Of a stretch of 6,266 bases of DNA, positions 1-4,891 are shown one piece after another. Positions within the stretch are counted from its first letter, which is position 1. Each line of letters opens with the position of its first letter. The translations under genes were made by a program, and so were the position numbers. The DNA comes from Actinomycetes bacterium (GTDB lineage: Bacteria > Actinomycetota > Aquicultoria > CAJVYJ01 > JAUVQD01), in NCBI GenBank assembly GCA_030605305.1, contig JAUWIO010000050.1:1-6266 (forward strand), read 5' to 3'. The notes beneath the pieces are model-generated. The model searched no databases and was not told the DNA's origin. It saw nothing but the letters and a program-made list of their open reading frames with translations.

Positions 1-294
1 AAAGTACATTAACGCCAGCCACAAATATAATGATGCATAGAAAGCGAAGGAGCCCGCGGAGGTCTTGGCGCGTTTTGTGAACTCATCCTCCAGCGGCAGG
101 CCCTGGCGCGCGCTCTTGGTCACGTTTCGCAGCGCAAAAGCAGCAAACACCACTAGAGCTATAACGATTCCTATGGCTGTCCCACTCTCGACAACCTTGC
201 CTCTGGCCCACAGGGTGTATCCGAGGAGGGCCATCGTCAAGATCAGCAGCGCGACGGCGGCGGCTTTTAGCGCGGTTCGCGTGGTGGCATTCAT
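1..294 (-). CDS. DUF2178-like integral membrane protein, 3' end cut by the window edge
   Basis: The first 98 codons are visible, and the stop lies beyond position 1. ATG at 294-292 follows a purine-rich ribosome site (GGGAGGGAG) about 10 bases upstream. The visible protein has a basic N-terminus and a first helix at about residues 9-26 (AAAVALLILTMALLGYTL), then a short loop. A second helix spans about residues 39-56 (TAIGIVIALVVFAAFALR). A cytoplasmic-looking loop carries GLPLEDEFTKRAKTSAGSFA, and a third helix starts near residue 84 (FYASLYLWLALMYF). The two-helix layout followed by an LxDE(R/F)T-x-K/R loop and a further helix resembles my memory of the DUF2178 family of predicted membrane proteins, which has no known function. 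The ATGA overlap with the 34-codon ORF upstream implies one transcript. In other genomes such proteins are often found with a small XRE-type regulator, which cannot be checked here. The family assignment is tentative, but that this is a membrane protein is clear. Confidence 0.7.
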   Translation of the reverse strand, partial: MNATTRTALKAAAVALLILTMALLGYTLWARGKVVESGTAIGIVIALVVFAAFALRNVTKSARQGLPLEDEFTKRAKTSAGSFAFYASLYLWLALMYF

Positions 295-395
295 TTTTGC
301 ACATCTCCCTCCCGGCCAAGCCCGACCATCAGCAGCGAAAGAACCCCCGTTGCTATGGGCATGCCCGCTAAGTAAAATCTCTTTTGTGCTTCCAT
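291..395 (-). CDS. Small single-helix membrane protein, 34 aa
   Basis: This short ORF runs from ATG at 395-393 to TGA at 293-291. The stop overlaps the start of the DUF2178-like gene as ATGA, a typical translational-coupling arrangement. The peptide begins MEAQKRFYLAG, has one hydrophobic stretch at about residues 8-27 (YLAGMPIATGVLSLLMVGLG) and ends GREGDVQK. The basic residues before the helix and the acidic tail suggest the N-terminus is inside. A purine-rich AAAGAGGAG lies just upstream, but only 2 bases separate AGGAG from the ATG, which is closer than usual. A TAA in frame at 413-411 excludes a longer form. I recognise no family. Support comes from the overlap, the hydrophobic profile, and the promoter upstream with no better candidate for its first gene. 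It could instead be untranslated leader. Confidence 0.5.
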   Translation of the reverse strand: MEAQKRFYLAGMPIATGVLSLLMVGLGREGDVQK

Positions 396-430
396 CGCTC
401 CTCTTTCATGTTAGTGCCTTCTAACGCATT

Positions 431-446
431 GTTATATATTTATAAC
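431..446. promoter_or_regulatory. Inverted repeat GTTATA-N4-TATAAC, candidate operator
   Basis: The perfect 6-bp arms GTTATA/TATAAC are separated by TATT. The repeat covers the predicted start site of the minus-strand promoter, the usual place for a repressor site. The regulator is unknown. A second short inverted repeat, GTTAG-N6-CTAAC at 410-425, lies between it and the first start codon. Confidence 0.4.
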
Positions 447-448
447 TC

Positions 449-477
449 AGTATTGTATTTTTCTAACTTTTCGTCAA
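449..477 (-). promoter_or_regulatory. Predicted sigma-70-type promoter for the 34-aa/DUF2178-like operon
   Basis: On the minus strand TTGACG (477-472) is followed by a 17-base spacer and AATACT (454-449). The -35 matches 5 of 6 consensus bases and the -10 matches 4 of 6. The predicted start is near 442, inside the inverted repeat at 431-446, giving a leader of about 47 bases. Confidence 0.5.
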
Positions 478-503
478 GAAGGCAGCGGAATTCACTGAAA
501 CGG

Positions 504-531
504 TTGACACGTTCTGACTATCAGCTATAAT
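504..531 (+). promoter_or_regulatory. Perfect-consensus sigma-70-type promoter
   Basis: TTGACA (504-509) and TATAAT (526-531) are both exact consensus hexamers, with a 16-base spacer. The predicted start is near 538. A promoter this strong normally needs tight repression, and the LexA-type palindrome directly after the -10 fits that role. The leader to the ATG at 616 would be about 78 bases and contains a small GGAC/GTCC hairpin near 560-575. Confidence 0.8.
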
Positions 532-532
532 G

Positions 533-546
533 CGAACATACGTTCG
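533..546. promoter_or_regulatory. LexA (SOS) box
   Basis: CGAACATACGTTCG is a palindrome of the form CGAAC-N4-GTTCG. It matches 13 of 14 positions of the Bacillus-type LexA consensus (CGAAC-RNRY-GTTYC), and it fits the GAAC-N4-GTTC core shared by actinobacterial LexA. It begins one base after the -10 and covers the predicted start, so bound LexA would block this promoter. The match and placement are seen in the sequence. LexA binding is inferred. Confidence 0.75.
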
Positions 547-615
547 TTCAATGGAATGACCGGGACTTCAGGTCCACCGATATGGCGGGCTTAGAAGCTA
601 GACAGGAGAAGCGAC

Positions 616-1041
616 ATGGCAGCAACAGCGCAAAGGTTATTGGTCAAAGAGCATCCTTCCGTCCAGTACATCGATGGCTCGGTTTCTCGGCGGCTGGAGA
701 AGCGCATGGAACGAATAGACCCGCTCGACACTAAAGCAGGTCTCTATGTCGCATCCGTTTCGCTGTTGCTCACCTCGGCCTTGTCCGCCGATAGTTTTGC
801 TCAGGGTTTGAGCGCGGCGACGGCTGTTGGGGTGGCCGCGTCATTGATCTGCTTGTCGGCGGCGGTCTCAGCCTATGTTGCCGGGCGCAATCCGCACAAG
901 CGCCGGGTGCGATCCGTTAGAGTGGATGCTAGAAACCAAGAAGCCGCCCGGAAGGCCAAGTCTCTATATATTAATGTCGCTGCGGTCTCATTGAAGGTCG
1001 CGATCCCGGCCCTGATGGCCGCTAGTTTGCTAGGCTGGTAG
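616..1041 (+). CDS. Putative SOS-regulated small membrane protein, 141 aa
   Basis: AGGAG at 604-608 sits 7 bases before the ATG, which settles the start. The first 40 or so residues are soluble and charged (SRRLEKRMERIDPLDTKAG at about 24-42). Three hydrophobic segments follow: about 42-58, about 65-89, and about 119-140, which runs to the C-terminus. Between the second and third lies a very basic loop (RNPHKRRVRSVRVDARNQEAARKAK, about 91-115). By the positive-inside rule that loop is cytoplasmic. I recognise no family. A D-x-K-A motif (D38, K40, A41) at the mouth of the first helix recalls the DTKA-type entry of some bacterial membrane effectors, such as the PycTM group, but this is a weak short-motif resemblance. 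Control by a consensus promoter with a LexA box suggests DNA-damage induction. A damage-induced division inhibitor or membrane-acting effector is a reasonable hypothesis and is not shown. Its last 20 bases overlap the convergent end of arsA. Confidence 0.85.
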   Translation: MAATAQRLLVKEHPSVQYIDGSVSRRLEKRMERIDPLDTKAGLYVASVSLLLTSALSADSFAQGLSAATAVGVAASLICLSAAVSAYVAGRNPHKRRVRSVRVDARNQEAARKAKSLYINVAAVSLKVAIPALMAASLLGW

Positions 1042-2887
1042 GGGCTTCCGCCGGGCGAAAAGAGATAGGCGCTGCCCGTAAATGCGTGACGCCTCTGGGC
1101 TCTTCCGGCAAGAGGGGCATCAAGGTCGGCGCCATACCAAAGAGGCGCGTTATTACTTGCAGGTGTCGCTCTTGCGTCTTAAGCCGTTCGACGAAGAATG
1201 GGCCGGTTGCTTGGGCCGGTTCCACTACCTGATTAGCGATCACCGCCGCCGGCTTTATGCCAACGGCTTCGAGATCCTTGGCCGCGCGGTGCGCCTCGAT
1301 TATTGGCGTGTGCTCGGGCAAGACCACAAAAATAAAAGACGTTCGGTTGCGATCTTGAAGGCGATTGATTACGGTCTCGAATTCGGCCTTGGCACCGGCA
1401 TCGGCTTCGCTCAGCTTTTTCCCGGTGAACGTTTTTATCTCCAGCTGCTTGCTCCACTCGACCGGCAAGCGCAACAAACGCAGGGTGTGTCCGGTCGGGG
1501 CGGTGTCGAAAACGATGTAATCGAAATCGTCGCGGGATACCAGCTCGATAAAACGGTAAAAGACGGCCATTTCTTCGGTACAGGGGGAGTTTAATTCCTC
1601 CTCCATTCCCAAAAGCTGCTCGGCGGAGTACTTGTCTTTAGCATCGGCGAGAACTCTAGCCTTATACGCTTGGGCTTCGGCCTTGGGGTCGATGCGCGCC
1701 GCCCACAGATTATCGACCGATGCCACTGGCCGCGCGATATTGTCAACGGCCTCCTCTAATACGTGGGCCAGATGGGCCGCCGGATCGGTCGTGACCAAAA
1801 GGGTCCGCCGGCCGTGATCGGCCAAGGCGACAGCGGCCGTGCAAGAGAGCACAGTCTTTCCGACGCCGCCTTTGCCGGTGAAAAAGACCAGCTGTGTGCC
1901 GTCGCTTTCGGAGGCTCCGAGCTTAATGACCGGCCCGGAACCCAAAGGCAGGGGCTCGGGTCTGATGTCCTGGCCGTTCAAATTAAACGCGCGCGAATCC
2001 TCGATCAGGGTCGCCGCTGACATAGGGTCTTCGTAAAGGAGCCTGGAAACCTCTCGTAAACTTTCGACGCCGCGTATCTCGTCGCGGCGTAGCCAGAGCG
2101 CTTTTGTGCTCGGTGCGAACGCGACGATATTTCTTATGCAATCGATTTGGGTGCGGTACTTGGCCCGGAAAAAAGCACTGTCGCGGGCTTCAGGCGGCAA
2201 GATCCCGTTGGTGATCAGATCGACCGTCTCGATGTCGAGTCCGGCCAGTTCGGTCACGGATCTTTCTGTCTCCTCCAAAGAGGAGCGCTCAGGTCTTAGG
2301 ACGAAGACAAACCTGGTGGTTTGGGGGTCCTTTAGAACTTCCGAGGCTCTATCGAATGCGGTTTTTGAGTCCGCCAAAGCTTGCGCGGGGCCGATACAGG
2401 TATTGGCCCCGCTCTCAATGACCCGGCTCCAATCGGCCGGCAACTCCAGCAAACGAAGTGTGTGGCCGGTCGGCGCGGTGTCAAATACGATGATATCGAA
2501 GTCGTCATCTCGCAAGAAGCCGACAAAGCGCTCGAAGGTGGCCATCTCGGAAGTACAGGGCGAATCGAGCTGTTCTTCCATAACTTTGACCATCGATTCG
2601 GGCAAAACCCCCCGTAGTGGCGCCAAAGATCTCTCCTTGTACTCCTCAGTCGCCCGATCGGGATCGAGTTCCATGGCAAAAAGATTTTCTTGAGCGGCTA
2701 TGGGCGTTATTCGATGGCCGATTGGCTGCTCGAAGACATCGGCCAAGTTACTGGCAGGATCAGTAGTCAAGATCAGCGTGCGCTTACCTGAAGCGGCGAA
2801 ATGAACGGCCGTCGCGGCCGACAGACTGGTTTTTCCAACCCCGCCTTTACCGGAGAAAAACCAATAGCGTGGCTCAGGTATAGTCAT
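1022..2887 (-). CDS. arsA: Arsenite-stimulated ATPase ArsA, full tandem form, 621 aa
   Basis: ArsA is the cytoplasmic ATPase that binds As(III)/Sb(III) and energises an ArsB- or Acr3-type permease. Two homologous halves are fused. Half A1 (about 1-290) has deviant Walker A GKGGVGKT at 13-20, a metalloid-site SPCT with C111, and DTAPTGHTLRLL from 136. Half A2 (about 332-600) repeats these: GKGGVGKT at 338-345, SPCT with C436, and DTAPTGHTLRLL from 461. C111 and C436 occupy the positions of the paired metalloid cysteines of E. coli ArsA (C113, C422), and C164 may match the third, C172. H142 and H467 in the DTAPTGH motifs match its two histidines. The length exceeds the 583 residues of the R773 protein mainly in the linker and tail. 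The start has GGAG 10 bases upstream. It lies 81 bp after arsD in one operon, and no pump gene follows. Its last 20 bases overlap the convergent 141-aa gene. A GET3-type single-domain protein is excluded by the tandem halves. Confidence 0.95.
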   Translation of the reverse strand: MTIPEPRYWFFSGKGGVGKTSLSAATAVHFAASGKRTLILTTDPASNLADVFEQPIGHRITPIAAQENLFAMELDPDRATEEYKERSLAPLRGVLPESMVKVMEEQLDSPCTSEMATFERFVGFLRDDDFDIIVFDTAPTGHTLRLLELPADWSRVIESGANTCIGPAQALADSKTAFDRASEVLKDPQTTRFVFVLRPERSSLEETERSVTELAGLDIETVDLITNGILPPEARDSAFFRAKYRTQIDCIRNIVAFAPSTKALWLRRDEIRGVESLREVSRLLYEDPMSAATLIEDSRAFNLNGQDIRPEPLPLGSGPVIKLGASESDGTQLVFFTGKGGVGKTVLSCTAAVALADHGRRTLLVTTDPAAHLAHVLEEAVDNIARPVASVDNLWAARIDPKAEAQAYKARVLADAKDKYSAEQLLGMEEELNSPCTEEMAVFYRFIELVSRDDFDYIVFDTAPTGHTLRLLRLPVEWSKQLEIKTFTGKKLSEADAGAKAEFETVINRLQDRNRTSFIFVVLPEHTPIIEAHRAAKDLEAVGIKPAAVIANQVVEPAQATGPFFVERLKTQERHLQVITRLFGMAPTLMPLLPEEPRGVTHLRAAPISFRPAEAPTSLAN

Positions 2888-2968
2888 ATTTAAAGATCTC
2901 CGCGCCAGAGGTTACCGACTGTGGGGCGGGCGTCATGGCGAAAGTTGCTAGCGCAATGCCGATTGAAA

Positions 2969-3271
2969 TTAGTAGATCGCATTGACGATCTCATCATATG
3001 TTGGATAGTTGCTCTTCTTAATGATTTTGGACTTGATTACAGTGATCGGAAGGGCCTCGAGTTGTTCGTTTTGGACCAACGCCATTACTTGTTCTTCTTT
3101 CTTGAACTCGGCGGCGTCTCGGGTGAGCATGAAACGCTTGACTACATACCCCTCTTCTTCGACTTGCTTTATCAGGGCGTTGAAATCGACCAACTCTCTA
3201 TCCGGCACTGGTCCGCACACGCCGGACGGGCAACACATAGGCGGTTCGAAAACCTTGATTTCCTTTTCCAT
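2969..3271 (-). CDS. arsD: Arsenical metallochaperone ArsD, 100 aa
   Basis: ArsD binds As(III) and transfers it to ArsA, raising ArsA's affinity at low arsenite; it is also a weak repressor in some systems. The N-terminus MEKEIKVFEPPMCCPSGVCG carries C13, C14 and C19, matching the essential C12, C13 and C18 of R773 ArsD. The rest (for example ALIKQVEEEGYVVKRFML and LEALPITVI) fits the thioredoxin-like fold of the family. The C-terminal cysteine pairs of the 120-residue R773 protein are absent, as in many shorter ArsD proteins. I chose ATG at 3271 because the family starts a few residues before the Cys motif. An in-frame ATG at 3322 would add 17 residues and lies inside arsR. The GGGGAGGA ribosome site near 3284-3291 is about 14 bases from the chosen ATG, longer than usual. 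The gene begins 26 bases after arsR. Confidence 0.93.
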   Translation of the reverse strand: MEKEIKVFEPPMCCPSGVCGPVPDRELVDFNALIKQVEEEGYVVKRFMLTRDAAEFKKEEQVMALVQNEQLEALPITVIKSKIIKKSNYPTYDEIVNAIY

Positions 3272-3297
3272 AAGCTTTAAATATTCCTCCCCTGATA

Positions 3298-3624
3298 CTA
3301 AGGGCAATCCATGTCGTCGCAATCGCAGAATTCTCCGGCCTGGGCAACGAAATCGCTAAGCCTCTTATCCTTTAGTGAGTAATAGACCCAGCGCCCGCGA
3401 CGCTCATCGCTCACAAGCCTATTGGTTTTCAAGACTTTAAGGTGATGTGAGATCAGATTCTGTGGAATGTCGAGCGCATCCGCAAGCTGGCAGACGCATT
3501 TTTCACCGGAGGACAAGCAACTGATGATCTTTAGCCGGTTTTCGTCTGCCAAGACCTTGAGTAAGTTCGTAATGTCCGTGGCTTCATGCGTCTGAGACGC
3601 GCTCCTGATCGTCATATCAATCAT
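3298..3624 (-). CDS. arsR: ArsR-family arsenite-responsive repressor
   Basis: This is a winged-helix repressor of the SmtB/ArsR family; arsenite binding releases it from the operator. Counting from ATG 3624 (108 aa): LLKVLADENRLKII (about 21-34) is the family signature, and EKCVCQLAD carries C43 and C45, equal to C32-V-C34 of R773 ArsR. The recognition helix is within IPQNLISHHLKVLK (about 53-66), and the wing is DERRGRWVYYSL (about 73-84). The third R773 ligand (C37) is replaced by alanine. The tail GEFCDCDDMDCP has three more cysteines (100, 102, 107), a possible second or substitute metalloid site. The start is uncertain. GTG 3642, ATG 3624 and ATG 3615 are in frame, none has a good ribosome site, and the operator palindrome covers 3613-3634. 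ATG 3624 coincides with the predicted transcription start, which would make the mRNA leaderless. It is the first gene of arsR-arsD-arsA. Confidence 0.93.
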   Translation of the reverse strand: MIDMTIRSASQTHEATDITNLLKVLADENRLKIISCLSSGEKCVCQLADALDIPQNLISHHLKVLKTNRLVSDERRGRWVYYSLKDKRLSDFVAQAGEFCDCDDMDCP

Positions 3625-3634
3625 GATTGATATG
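3613..3634. promoter_or_regulatory. ArsR operator, 22-bp perfect palindrome
   Basis: Each half reads CATATCAATCA and the two halves are exact reverse complements. The core ATCAA-N6-TTGAT is the typical ArsR/SmtB operator form. It overlaps the -10 and the predicted start of the ars promoter, so bound ArsR would block initiation. It also covers the possible ATG starts of arsR. Confidence 0.85.
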
Positions 3635-3659
3635 TACCCCACTTTTTACAGATTGTCAA
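3631..3659 (-). promoter_or_regulatory. Predicted ars operon promoter
   Basis: On the minus strand an exact TTGACA (3659-3654) is followed by a 17-base spacer and TACATA (3636-3631), a poor -10 with 3 of 6 matches. The predicted start falls at about 3624. The -10 overlaps the ArsR palindrome by four bases. Confidence 0.6.
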
Positions 3660-3729
3660 TGTTCTAAGAACGGTGGGCTTTGGCTTTTCCAGAAAGTCCG
3701 AGCTCTATATGACCGGCGGTCTCATTGGG

Positions 3730-3746
3730 CTTGCCCGGCCGGCAAG
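3730..3746. repeat. GC-rich hairpin after the 148-aa gene
   Basis: The perfect 6-bp arms CTTGCC/GGCAAG enclose a 5-base loop, 19 bases past the stop of the 148-aa gene. There is no T-run on either side, so it is not a canonical intrinsic terminator, although it could stabilise the 3' end or slow polymerase ahead of the ars promoter. A second small inverted repeat, GACCG-N-CGGTC, lies at 3711-3721. Confidence 0.4.
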
Positions 3747-3764
3747 AAAGTTCGGAAGGGTGCG

Positions 3765-4211
3765 TCAGGGATGTGACTCGTCAAGCTGGTGCCGAGCTCC
3801 GTCCCACTCAATTGAGATCTTGGTGTCTCTTGATCTTGCCGCATCCGGTTTCGAGAATTCCTTCTTTAGCCAGTCGCAAAGGGCCGGGCCGATTGTCTCC
3901 CGAAAATCAGCGGCAGCTTTTTCGTCATACCGTGTTTTATCGATAGCATAGATCCAAAGCGTCGGCCCACCCGCATCTTCACCGAATTCTTGTTGAGACG
4001 CTAGTTCATTCTGTGCCGACATAACGTAGAGTTCACCAAGGAGGTCGTTCTTCGAGGGCGCGTTTGGGCGCTCAAAGTTAAAGATGGACCCGCGTTCAAA
4101 AAGAACATCCAGAGTATCGAACTCTTTGAATAGCTTCTTTATGCTCCTCTTGGAGCAGGGATACCGTTGGACATTATTCAGTTCGTATTCGACCTTGACC
4201 ACTCGCGGCAT
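3765..4211 (-). CDS. Conserved-looking hypothetical protein, 148 aa, soluble
   Basis: I cannot assign a function. The protein has no signal peptide or membrane segment and is rich in charged residues. The N-terminus MPRVVKVEYELNNVQRYPCS is followed by an amphipathic stretch, SKRSIKKLFKEFDTLDVLFE (about 20-39). The middle contains TLWIYAIDKTRYDEKAAADF (about 84-103) and the C-terminal part ends IEWDGARHQLDESHP. The run of EKAAADFRE, a later WL(K)KE and a final IEW...H is reminiscent of small uncharacterised bacterial proteins I have seen, but I cannot name the family. The ATG comes 4 bases after the stop of the membrane-protein gene upstream, with no clear ribosome site of its own, so translation is probably coupled to that gene. 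Only two cysteines are present (19 and about 112), and nothing ties it to arsenic. It ends 122 bases before the farthest possible arsR start. Confidence 0.75.
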   Translation of the reverse strand: MPRVVKVEYELNNVQRYPCSKRSIKKLFKEFDTLDVLFERGSIFNFERPNAPSKNDLLGELYVMSAQNELASQQEFGEDAGGPTLWIYAIDKTRYDEKAAADFRETIGPALCDWLKKEFSKPDAARSRDTKISIEWDGARHQLDESHP

Positions 4212-4215
4212 TGTT

Positions 4216-4581
4216 CTATGCTAACGCATTCTTCGGGAAGTGGGACCTGAGGTTGGCGATCAGTTGGATCCCGAGCAGCGTCAGCATCAGGAACCCCCAT
4301 GTCAAGGAGCGCTCCCAGACCATCACCACAAACCCATAGTTCATTGCGTAGTAGAGAGCCAGGAAAGCTAAGAAGATCGCCAGGAACATAAGATACTGCC
4401 ACGCCGCGCCTTGCTCGACGGCTAGCAGAAGGACATAGACCCCCGGCATTGCCAGTAAGATGTAAGCGCGGCCGATCCTCCGAACTGTATCCGTTTTGCC
4501 GCCTCGTCGAGCCTGGAAGAGCAAGATCAATAGCAGATTATTGGCCAGTCCGAGCCACGAAAAAGCTTCCTCCGCTGTCAT
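4216..4581 (-). CDS. Hypothetical membrane protein, 121 aa, about four helices
   Basis: I do not recognise this family. Hydrophobic segments lie at about 8-23 (SWLGLANNLLLILLFQ), 39-55 (AYILLAMPGVYVLLLAV), 62-80 (QYLMFLAIFLAFLALYYAM) and 93-110 (LTWGFLMLTLLGIQLIAN). The loop QARRGGKTDTVRRIGR (about 23-38) is strongly basic and therefore probably cytoplasmic. The ATG at 4581 has only a weak GGTGA upstream, and its start overlaps the stop of a possible 25-codon ORF (ATGA). The 148-aa gene follows after 4 bases, so the two form an operon and may act together. A minus-strand TATAGT at 4673-4678 is a possible -10, but no matching -35 is evident. The gene lies 173 bases after the 3' end of tRNA-Leu, so read-through from the tRNA is also possible. 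Confidence 0.8.
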   Translation of the reverse strand: MTAEEAFSWLGLANNLLLILLFQARRGGKTDTVRRIGRAYILLAMPGVYVLLLAVEQGAAWQYLMFLAIFLAFLALYYAMNYGFVVMVWERSLTWGFLMLTLLGIQLIANLRSHFPKNALA

Positions 4582-4754
4582 GCGATCACCGTCGCCGCCC
4601 CGATCATATTGATTTTCCGCGTCTCTGCTTTATTCATCGCCAGGTCCGTCTCGGGCAATGTAGCTCCACTCAACTATATGATCGCTGGTCCAGGGGTATT
4701 TATGGATTACTTTCAATCTATGCCCAACCCACTGGGACAGGAGGTTCAACGTAG

Positions 4755-4838
4755 TGGGCGAGGGGGGATTCGAACCCCCACATTCGTTAGAACACTAGAC
4801 CCTGAACCTAGCGCGTCTGCCAGTTCCGCCACTCGCCC
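4755..4838 (-). tRNA. tRNA-Leu, anticodon CAG
   Basis: The 84-base class II tRNA has an acceptor stem GGGCGAG (4838-4832) pairing with CTCGCCC (4762-4756) and discriminator A at 4755. The D arm has GCG/CGC. The anticodon stem CTAGG/TCTAG has one G-U pair, around the loop TTCAGGG with CAG at 4804-4802, reading CUG codons. The long variable arm, GTTC-TAAC-GAAT, is expected for leucine. The T arm GGGGG-TTCGAAT-CCCCC is perfect. CCA is not encoded and must be added enzymatically. Its 5' end lies 53 bases after the DUF1461 stop. No convincing promoter is visible there; a TAGACT at about 4861-4866 is the best -10 candidate. Confidence 0.97.
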
Positions 4839-4869
4839 GTTTGCCGTTAGGCACGGTGTAGTCTACAGG

Positions 4870-4891
4870 AAAACCCCTTTCACTTTAAGGG
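4870..4891 (-). terminator. Weak candidate terminator after the DUF1461 gene
   Basis: Directly after the stop, CCCTT-N7-AAGGG forms a 5-bp stem followed by GTTTT. The stem and T-run are both short. If it fails, the tRNA would be transcribed by read-through. Confidence 0.35.

Noticed and set aside
83..319. Minus-strand ORF of 78 codons
   Set aside because: It is a frame-shifted shadow of the DUF2178-like gene, very rich in arginine, and has no matching ribosome site.
65..424. Plus-strand ORF of 119 codons
   Set aside because: It is antisense to the DUF2178-like gene and the 34-codon ORF. Its hydrophobic runs mirror the helices of the real frame.
616..1041. A complete Pycsar or CBASS defence system
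   Set aside because: No cyclase or nucleotidyltransferase is present in the window, and the likeness of the 141-aa protein to such effectors is a single short motif.
2106..2693. Plus-strand ORF of 195 codons, and other ORFs inside 1082-2700
   Set aside because: They are antisense or out of frame within arsA, whose frame carries all the ATPase motifs.
3272..3322. Longer ArsD start at ATG 3322
   Set aside because: The extra 17 residues overlap the end of arsR and are not part of the family. ATG 3271 places the cysteines at the expected positions.
2921..3359. Plus-strand ORFs of 119 and 116 codons
   Set aside because: They are antisense to arsD and the end of arsR, which are firmly identified.
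4449..4754. Plus-strand ORF of 101 codons
   Set aside because: It is antisense to the start of the 121-aa membrane gene and its leader, and it ends at the tRNA. It has no coherent hydrophobic pattern or ribosome site.
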